A stretch of DNA of 64,000 bases. Source: Sipunculus nudus. Its lineage: Eukaryota; Annelida; Sipuncula; Golfingiida; Sipunculidae. Location of the stretch: the NCBI GenBank assembly GCA_026874595.1, contig CM049322.1, positions 60,020,886 to 60,084,885 on the forward strand. The letters run 5' to 3'. Below are positions 54,535-64,000 of this stretch, piece by piece. A program made the translations under genes and the position numbers. Positions within the stretch are counted from its first letter, which is position 1, and each line of letters begins with the position of its first letter. The notes under the pieces are model-generated. The model was not told where the DNA came from. It did no database searches and was given only the letters and a program-made list of their open reading frames with translations.

Positions 54535-57500
54535 GTTCAACATAAAACGACAAGTAGAACACCAGCAAAATGCAGTACGACATGAAACGACCAGTAGTAC
54601 ACCGGCAAAATGTAGGACGGCATGAAACGACCAGTATACTACACCGGCAAAATGCAGTACGACATGAAACAACAAGTAATACACTGGAAAAATGCAGTAC
54701 GACATGAAACGACAAGTAATACACCGGCAAAATGCAGTACAGCATAAAATGACAAGTAGAACACCAGCAAAATGCAGTACAACATGAAACGACAAGTAGA
54801 ACACCAGCAAAATGCAGTACGACATGAAACGACAAGTAATACACCGGCAAAATGCAGTACAACATAAAACGACAAGCAGAACACCAGCAAAATGCAGTAC
54901 AACATGAAACTACAAGTAGAACACCAGCAAAATGCAGTACAACATGGAACGAAAGTAGTACACCATGCAGCAAAACAGTACGACATGAAACGACAAGTAG
55001 TACACCAGCAAAATGCAGTACGACATGAAACGACCAGTAGTACACCGGCAAAATGTAGGACGGCATGAAACGACCAGTATACTACACCGGCAAAATGCAG
55101 TACGACATGAAACAACAAGTAATACATTGGAAAAATGCAGTACGACATGAAACGACAAGTAATACACCGGCAAAATGCAGTACAGCATAAAATGACAAGT
55201 AGAACACCAGTAAAATGCAGTACAACATGAAACGACAAGTAGAACACCATCAAAATGCAGTACGACATGAAACGACAAGTAGAACACCAGCAAAATGCAA
55301 TACAACATGAAACGACAAGTAGAACACCAGCAAAATGCAGTACAACATAAAACGACAAGTAGAACACCAGCAAAATGCAGTACGACATGAAACGACCAGT
55401 AGTACACCGGCAAAATGTAGGACGGCATGAAACGACCAGTATACTACACCGGCAAAATGCAGTACGACATGAAACAACAAGTAATACACTGGAAAAATGC
55501 AGTACGACATGAAACGACAAGTAATACACCGGCAAAATGCAGTACAGCATAAAATGACAAGTAGAACACCAGCAAAATGCAGTACAACATGAAACGACAA
55601 GTAGAACACCAGCAAAATGCAGTACGACATGAAACGACAAGTAATACACCGGCAAAATGCAGTACAACATAAAACGACAAGCAGAACACCAGCAAAATGC
55701 AGTACAACATGAAACTACAAGTAGAACACCAGCAAAATGCAGTACAACATGGAACGAAAGTAGTACACCATGCAGCAAAACAGTACGACATGAAACGACA
55801 AGTAGTACACCAGCAAAATGCAGTACGACATGAAACGACCAGAAGTACACCGGCAAAATGTAGGACGGCATGAAACGACCAGTATACTACACCGGCAAAA
55901 TGCAGTACGACATGAAACAACAAGTAATACACTGGAAAAATGCAGTACGACATGAAACGACAAGTAATACACCGGCAAAATGCAGTACAGCATAAAATGA
56001 CAAGTAGAACACCAGCAAAATTCAGTACAACATGAAACGACAAGTAGAACACCAGCAAAATGCAGTACGACATGAAACGACAAGTAGAACACCAGCAAAA
56101 TGCAATACAACATGAAACGACAAGTAGAACACCAGCAAAATGCAGTATAACATAAAACGACAAGTAGAACACCAGCAAAATGCAGTACGACATGAAACGA
56201 CCAGTAGTACACCGGCAAAATGTAGGACGGCATGAAACGACCAGTATACTACACCGGTGAAATGCAGTACGACATGAAACAACAAGTAATACACTGGAAA
56301 AATGCAGTACGACATGAAACGACAAGTAATACACCGGCAAAATGCAGTACAGCATAAAATGACAAGTAGAACACCAGCAAAATGCAGTACAACATGAAAC
56401 GACAAGTAGAACACCAGGAAAATGCAGTACGACATGAAACGACAAGTAATACACCAGCAAAATGCAGTACAACATGAAACGACAAGTAGAACACCAGCAA
56501 AATGCAGTACAACATAAAACGACAAGTAAAACACCAGCAAAATGCAGTACGACATGAAACGACCAGTAGTACACCGGCAAAATGTAGGACGGCATGAAAC
56601 GACCAGTATACTACACCGGCAAAATGCAGTACGACATGAAACAACAAGTAATACACTGGAAAAATGCAGTACGACATGAAACGACAAGTAATACACCGGC
56701 AAAATGCAGTACAGCATAAAATGGCAAGTAGAACACCAGCAAAATGCAGTACAACATGAAACGACAAGTAGAACACCAGCAAAATGCAGTACGACATGAA
56801 ACGACAAGTAATACACCGGCAAAATGCAGTACAACATAAAACGACAAGCAGAACACCAGCAAAATGCAGTACAACATGAAACTACAAGTAGAACACCAGC
56901 AAAATGCAGTACAACATGGAACGAAAGTAGTACACCATGCAGCAAAACAGTACGACATGAAACGACAAGTAGTACACCAGCAAAATGCAGTACAGCATAA
57001 AATGACAAGTAGAACACCAGCAAAATGCAGTTCGACATGAAACGACAAGTAATACACCGGCAAAATGCAGTACAACATAAAACGACAAGCAGAACACCAG
57101 CAAAATGCAGTACAACATGAAACGACAAGTAGAACACCAGCAAAATGCAGTACGACATGAAACGACAAGTAATACACCGGCAAAATGCAGTACAACATAA
57201 AACGACAAGTAGAACACCAGCAAAATGCAGTACAACATAAAACGACAAGTAGAACACCAGCAAAATGCAGTACGACATGAAACGACAAGTAATACACCGG
57301 CAAAATGCAGTACAACATAAAACGACAAGAAGAACACCAGCAAAATGCAGTACAACATGAAACGACAAGTAGAACACCAGCAAAACAGTACGACATGAAA
57401 CGACAAGTAATACACCGGCAAAATGCAGTACAACATAAAACGACAAGTAGAACACCAGCAAAATGCAGTACAACATAAAACGACAAGTAGAACACCAGCA

Positions 57501-58767
57501 AAATGCAGGACGACATGAAATGACAAGTAATACACCGGCAAAATGCAGTACGACCATGAAACGACAAGTAGAACACCAGCAAAATGCAGTACGACATGAA
57601 ACGACAAGTAAAACGCCACCAAATGCAGTACAACATGGAACGAAAGTAGTACACCATGCAGCAAAACAGTACGACATGAAACGACAAGTAGTACACCAGC
57701 AAAATGCAGTACGACATGAAACGACCAGAAGTACACCGGCAAAATGTAGGACGGCATGAAACGACCAGTATACTACACCGGCAAAATGCAGTACGACATG
57801 AAACAACAAGTAATACACTGGAAAAATGCAGTACGACATGAAACGACAAGTAATACACCGGCAAAATGCAGTACAGCATAAAATGACAAGTAGAACACCA
57901 GCAAAATTCAGTACAACATGAAACGACAAGTAGAACACCAGCAAAATGCAGTACGACATGAAACGACAAGTAGAACACCAGCAAAATGCAATACAACATG
58001 AAACGACAAGTAGAACACCAGCAAAATGCAGTATAACATAAAACGACAAGTAGAACACCAGCAAAATGCAGTACGACATGAAACGACCAGTAGTACACCG
58101 GCAAAATGTAGGACGGCATGAAACGACCAGTATACTACACCGGTGAAATGCAGTACGACATGAAACAACAAGTAATACACTGGAAAAATGCAGTACGACA
58201 TGAAACGACAAGTAATACACCGGCAAAATGCAGTACAGCATAAAATGACAAGTAGAACACCAGCAAAATGCAGTACAACATGAAACGACAAGTAGAACAC
58301 CAGGAAAATGCAGTACGACATGAAACGACAAGTAATACACCAGCAAAATGCAGTACAACATGAAACGACAAGTAGAACACCAGCAAAATGCAGTACAACA
58401 TAAAACGACAAGTAAAACACCAGCAAAATCCAGTACGACATGAAACGACCAGTAGTACACCGGCAAAATGTAGGACGGCATGAAACGACCAGTATACTAC
58501 ACCGGCAAAATGCAGTACGACATGAAACAACAAGTAATACACTGGAAAAATGCAGTACGACATGAAACGACAAGTAATACACCGGCAAAATGCAGTACAG
58601 CATAAAATGGCAAGTAGAACACCAGCAAAATGCAGTACAACATGAAACGACAAGTAGAACACCAGCAAAATGCAGTACGACATGAAACGACAAGTAATAC
58701 ACCGGCAAAATGCAGTACAACATAAAACGACAAGCAGAACACCAGCAAAATGCAGTACAACATGAAA
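54535..58767. repeat. II-type block (II-4)
   Basis: Copy of 39,654-43,846 at an offset of 14,881, including the 1,886-bp internal repeat and the 362/443-bp cassettes. Differences are few: gtaatacattgg (near 55126), gcaatacaac near 56103 where II-2 has gcaaaacaac (near 41221), and gtagaacacc against a changed base near 43494. Confidence 0.87.
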
Positions 58768-61700
58768 CTACAAGTAGAACACCAGCAAAATGCAGTACAA
58801 CATGGAACGAAAGTAGTACACCATGCAGCAAAACAGTACGACATGAAACGACAAGTAGTACACCAGCAAAATGCAGTACAGCATAAAATGACAAGTAGAA
58901 CACCAGCAAAATGCAGTTCGACATGAAACGACAAGTAATACACCGGCAAAATGCAGTACAACATAAAACGACAAGCAGAACACCAGCAAAATGCAGTACA
59001 ACATGAAACGACAAGTAGAACACCAGCAAAATGCAGTACGACATGAAACGACAAGTAATACACCGGCAAAATGCAGTACAACATAAAACGACAAGTAGAA
59101 CACCAGCAAAATGCAGTACAACATAAAACGACAAGTAGAACACCAGCAAAATGCAGTACGACATGAAACGACAAGTAATACACCGGCAAAATGCAGTACA
59201 ACATAAAACGACAAGAAGAACACCAGCAAAATGCAGTACAACATGAAACGACAAGTAGAACACCAGCAAAACAGTACGACATGAAACGACAAGTAATACA
59301 CCGGCAAAATGCAGTACAACATAAAACGACAAGTAGAACACCAGCAAAATGCAGTACAACATAAAACGACAAGTAGAACACCAGCAAAATGCAGTACGAC
59401 ATGAAATGACAAGTAATACACCGGCAAAATGCAGTACGACCATGAAACGACAAGTAGAACACCAGCAAAATGCAGTACGACATGAAACGACAAGTAAAAC
59501 GCCACCAAATGCAGTACAACATGAAACGACAAGTAGAACACCAGCAAAATGCAGTACAACATGAAACGACAAGTAGTACACCAGCAAAATGCAGTACAAC
59601 ATGGAACGAAAGTAGTACACCATGCAGCAAAACAGTACGACATGAAACGACAAGTAGTACACCAGCAAAATGCAGTACGACATGAAACAACCAGTAGTAC
59701 ACCGGTAAAATGTAGGACGGCATGAAACGACCAGTATACTACACCGGCAAAATGCAGTACGACATGAAACGACAAGTAGAACACCAGCTAAATGCAGTAC
59801 GACATGAAACGACAAGTAGAACACCAGCAAAATGCAGTACAACATGAAACGACAGGTAGAACACCAGCAAAATGCAGTACAACATAAAACGACAAGTAGA
59901 ACACCAGCAAAATGCAGTACAACATGAAACGACAAGTAGTACACCAGCAAAATGCAGTTCGACATGAAACGACAAGTAGAACACCAGCAAAATGCAGTAC
60001 AACATGAAACGACAAGTAGAACACCAGCAAAATGCAGTACAACATGAAACGACAAATAGAACACCAGCAAAATGCAGTACGACATGAAACGACAAGTAGA
60101 ACACCAGCAAAATGCAGGACGACATGAAACGACAAGTAGAACACCAGCAAAATGCAGTACGACATGAAACGACAAGTAAAACACCAGCAAAATGCAGTAC
60201 AACATGAAACGACAAGTAGTACACCAGCAAAATGCAGTACGACATGAAACGACAGTAGTACACCGGCAAAATGCAGTACGACATGAAACGACCAGTAGTA
60301 CACCGTCAAAATGTAGGACGACATGAAACGACCAGTATAGTACACCGGCAAAGTGCCGTACGACATGAAACAACAAGTAATACACTGGAAAAATGCAGTA
60401 CGACATGAAACGACAAGTAATACACCAGCAAAATGCTGTACAGCATAAAACGACAAGTAGAACACCAGCAAAATGCAGTACAGCATGAAACGACAAGTAG
60501 AACACCAGCAAAATGCAGTACAACATGAAACGACAAGTAGTACACCAGCAAAATGCAGTACAACATGGAACGAAAGTAGTACACCATGCAGCAAAACAGT
60601 ACGACATGAAACGACAAGTAGTACACCAGCAAAATGCAGTACGACATGAAACGACAAGTAATACACCGGCAAAATGCAGTACAACATAAAACGACCAGTA
60701 TAGAACACCAGCAAAATGCAGTACGACATGAAACGACAAGTAGAACACCAGCAAAATGCAGTACGACATGAAACGACAAGTAGAACACCGGCAAAATGCA
60801 GTACAACATAAAACGACAAGTAGAACACCAGCAAAATGCAGTACAACATGAAACGACAAGTAGAACACCAGCAAAATGCAGGACGACATGAAACGACAAG
60901 TAGAACACCAGCAAAATGCAGTACGACATGAAACGACAAGTAGTACACCGGCAAAATGCAGTACGACATGAAACGACCAGTAGTACACCGGCAAAATGCA
61001 GTACGACATGAAACGACAAGTAGTACACCAGCAAAATGCAGTACGACATGAAACGACCAGTAGTACACCGGCAAAATGCAGTACGACATGAAACGACCAG
61101 TAGTACACCGGCAAAATGCAGTACGACATGAAACGACAAGTAATACACCGGCAAAATGCAGTACAACATAAAACGACAAGTAGAACACCAGCAAAATGCA
61201 GTACAACATGAAACGACAAGTAGAACACCAGCAAAACAGTACGACATGAAACGACAAGTAATACACCGGCAAAATGCAGTACAACATAAAACGACAAGTA
61301 GAACACCAGCAAAATGCAGTACAACATAAAACGACAAGTAGAACACCAGCAAAATGCAGTACGACATGAAATGACAAGTAATACACCGGCAAAATGCAGT
61401 ACGACCATGAAACGACAAGTAGAACACCAGCAAAATGCAGTACGGCATGAAACGACAAGTAAAACGCCACCAAATGCAGTACAACATGAAACGACAAGTA
61501 GAACACCAGCAAAATGCAGTACAACATGAAACGACAAGTAGTACACCAGCAAAATGCAGTACAACATGGAACGAAAGTAGTACACCATGCAGCAAAACAG
61601 TACGACATGAAACGACAAGTAGAACACCAGCAAAATGCAGTACGACATGAAACGACAAGTAGAACACCAGCAAAATGCAGGACGACATGAAACGACAAGT

Positions 61701-62078
61701 AGAACACCAGCAAAATGCAGTACGACATGAAACGACAAGTAAAACACCAGCAAAATGCAGTACAACATGAAACGACAAGTAGTACACCAGCAAAATGCAG
61801 TACGACATGAAACGACAGTAGTACACCGGCAAAATGCAGTACGACATGAAACGACCAGTAGTACACCGGCAAAATGTAGGACGACATGAAACGACCAGTA
61901 TAGTACACCGGCAAAATGCAGTACGACATGAAACGACAAGTAGTACACCGGCAAAATGCAGTACAACATAAAACGACAAGTAGAACACCAGCAAAACAGT
62001 ACGACATGAAACGACAAGTGATACACCGGCAAAATGCAGTACAACATAAAACGACAAGTAGAACACCAGCAAAATGCA
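58768..62078. repeat. Higher-order block III, copy 4 (III-4)
   Basis: Matches III-3 at an offset of 8,666 to about 61,200 and then at 7,544, because the 1,122-bp internal duplication is absent. In this it resembles III-1. Contains agctaaatgc at 59786. Confidence 0.86.
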
Positions 62079-64000
62079 GTTCAACATAAAACGACAAGTA
62101 GAACACCAGCAAAATGCAGTACGACATGAAACGACCAGTAGTACACCGGCAAAATGTAGGACGGCATGAAACGACCAGTATACTACACCGGCAAAATGCA
62201 GTACGACATGAAACAACAAGTAATACACTGGAAAAATGCAGTACGACATGAAACGACAAGTAATACACCGGCAAAATGCAGTACAGCATAAAATGACAAG
62301 TAGAACACCAGCAAAATGCAGTACAACATGAAACGACAAGTAGAACACCAGCAAAATGCAGTACGACATGAAACGACAAGTAATACACCGGCAAAATGCA
62401 GTACAACATAAAACGACAAGCAGAACACCAGCAAAATGCAGTACAACATGAAACTACAAGTAGAACACCAGCAAAATGCAGTACAACATGGAACGAAAGT
62501 AGTACACCATGCAGCAAAACAGTACGACATGAAACGACAAGTAGTACACCAGCAAAATGCAGTACGACATGAAACGACCAGTAGTACACCGGCAAAATGT
62601 AGGACGGCATGAAACGACCAGTATACTACACCGGCAAAATGCAGTACGACATGAAACAACAAGTAATACATTGGAAAAATGCAGTACGACATGAAACGAC
62701 AAGTAATACACCGGCAAAATGCAGTACAGCATAAAATGACAAGTAGAACACCAGTAAAATGCAGTACAACATGAAACGACAAGTAGAACACCATCAAAAT
62801 GCAGTACGACATGAAACGACAAGTAGAACACCAGCAAAATGCAATACAACATGAAACGACAAGTAGAACACCAGCAAAATGCAGTACAACATAAAACGAC
62901 AAGTAGAACACCAGCAAAATGCAGTACGACATGAAACGACCAGTAGTACACCGGCAAAATGTAGGACGGCATGAAACGACCAGTATACTACACCGGCAAA
63001 ATGCAGTACGACATGAAACAACAAGTAATACACTGGAAAAATGCAGTACGACATGAAACGACAAGTAATACACCGGCAAAATGCAGTACAGCATAAAATG
63101 ACAAGTAGAACACCAGCAAAATGCAGTACAACATGAAACGACAAGTAGAACACCAGCAAAATGCAGTACGACATGAAACGACAAGTAATACACCGGCAAA
63201 ATGCAGTACAACATAAAACGACAAGCAGAACACCAGCAAAATGCAGTACAACATGAAACTACAAGTAGAACACCAGCAAAATGCAGTACAACATGGAACG
63301 AAAGTAGTACACCATGCAGCAAAACAGTACGACATGAAACGACAAGTAGTACACCAGCAAAATGCAGTACGACATGAAACGACCAGAAGTACACCGGCAA
63401 AATGTAGGACGGCATGAAACGACCAGTATACTACACCGGCAAAATGCAGTACGACATGAAACAACAAGTAATACACTGGAAAAATGCAGTACGACATGAA
63501 ACGACAAGTAATACACCGGCAAAATGCAGTACAGCATAAAATGACAAGTAGAACACCAGCAAAATTCAGTACAACATGAAACGACAAGTAGAACACCAGC
63601 AAAATGCAGTACGACATGAAACGACAAGTAGAACACCAGCAAAATGCAATACAACATGAAACGACAAGTAGAACACCAGCAAAATGCAGTATAACATAAA
63701 ACGACAAGTAGAACACCAGCAAAATGCAGTACGACATGAAACGACCAGTAGTACACCGGCAAAATGTAGGACGGCATGAAACGACAAGTAGAACACCAGC
63801 AAAATGCAGTACAACATGAAACGACAAGTAGAACACCAGGAAAATGCAGTACGACATGAAACGACAAGTAATACACCAGCAAAATGCAGTACAACATGAA
63901 ACGACAAGTAGAACACCAGCAAAATGCAGTACAACATAAAACGACAAGTAAAACACCAGCAAAATGCAGTACGACATGAAACGACCAGTAGTACACCGGC
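62079..64000. repeat. II-type block, truncated by window end (II-5)
   Basis: Matches II-4 at an offset of 7,544 up to about 63,776, including gtaatacattgg and accagtaaaatgc. There 122 bp (two 40-mers and a 42-mer) are missing, giving an offset of 7,422 by the caccaggaaaatg marker (63833 against 56411). The window ends within a D monomer, so the array continues. Confidence 0.85.

Larger units (their letters stand above)
1..64000. repeat. 40-bp satellite DNA array filling the window
   Basis: Every part of the window reads as head-to-tail copies of one 40-bp monomer in a single orientation. A full class-A copy is 1-40; key blocks are cgacatgaaa, cgacaagtaa, tacaccggca and aaatgcagta. Class B (41-80) has caacataaaa, gtagaacacc and cagcaaaa. 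Class C (721-760) is like B but with caacatgaaa. Class D has cgaccagtagtacaccgg. Most differences between monomers are point changes at a few positions. Length variants are 38 bp (tg lost, giving gcaaaacagtac), 39, 41 and 42 bp. No unique DNA interrupts the array and neither end is reached, so its true length is unknown. No repeat of this sequence is known to me. Confidence 0.98.

Noticed and set aside
1-64000. CRISPR array
   Set aside because: The repeat length is in a plausible range, but there are no unique spacers: monomers abut directly, and no cas-like gene or leader is present.
1-64000. Mobile element, integron or retroelement array
   Set aside because: I saw no transposase or reverse-transcriptase coding, no terminal repeats with target duplications, and no unique insert anywhere in the array.
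1-64000. Telomeric repeats, rRNA or tRNA genes
   Set aside because: No short G-rich telomere unit and no stretch departing from the 40-bp unit long enough to hold an RNA gene.
1-64000. CENP-B box in the monomer
   Set aside because: Neither strand of the consensus contains the ttcg...cggga core arrangement. A centromeric role therefore has no motif support here.
1-64000. Inverted copies of the satellite (orientation switches)
   Set aside because: I looked for reverse-strand blocks such as tgtcgtttcatg and cattttgc on the plus strand and saw none; all units face the same way.
1-64000. Promoters, terminators and ribosome-binding sites
   Set aside because: A-rich motifs resembling such signals recur every 40 bp with the monomer and have no associated gene, so they carry no information.

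Overview
The whole 64,000-base window is one uninterrupted tandem satellite array. I found no unique sequence, gene, RNA gene, mobile element or flanking boundary. The basic unit is 40 bp (about 1,600 copies). In the class-A unit at 1-40 it has 18 A, 9 C, 8 G and 5 T (42.5% GC), so the plus strand is strongly A-rich. Tens of kilobases of nested satellite suggest eukaryotic heterochromatin (pericentromere, subtelomere, sex or B chromosome). The sequence does not say which organism, and I do not recognise the family.

Organisation is hierarchical. Level 1 is the 40-bp monomer, with a few recurring sequence classes (A, B, C, D) and a small set of length variants (38, 39, 41 and 42 bp). Level 2 is local multimers, such as an A-B-C trimer of 120 bp and cassettes of 362, 439, 443, 721, about 1,120-1,160, 1,201 and 1,403 bp. 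Level 3 is blocks of several kilobases, here named A, II, III and X. They recur as near-copies at fixed offsets, each differing by whole-monomer gains and losses plus scattered point changes.

Layout: A-type 1-11,846; II-type 11,847-16,122; III-type 16,123-19,430; X-type three copies 19,865-34,128; A-type again 34,129-38,657; II-type 38,658-43,846; then III and II alternate to the end (III 43,847-48,279; II 48,280-50,101; III 50,102-54,534; II 54,535-58,767; III 58,768-62,078; II 62,079-64,000). The order A, II, III thus occurs twice at an offset of about 28-34 kb, and the last 24 kb is a II-III composite repeated at intervals of 8,626, 6,255 and 7,544 bp.

Minus-strand reading frames of hundreds to 2,039 codons run through the array, but they are a by-product of the monomer. 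Its minus strand has no stop codon in any frame, and 40 is not a multiple of 3, so three monomers read as a 40-residue repeat. I call no coding sequence. Block boundaries were placed by eye from landmark variants and are usually good to about one monomer.
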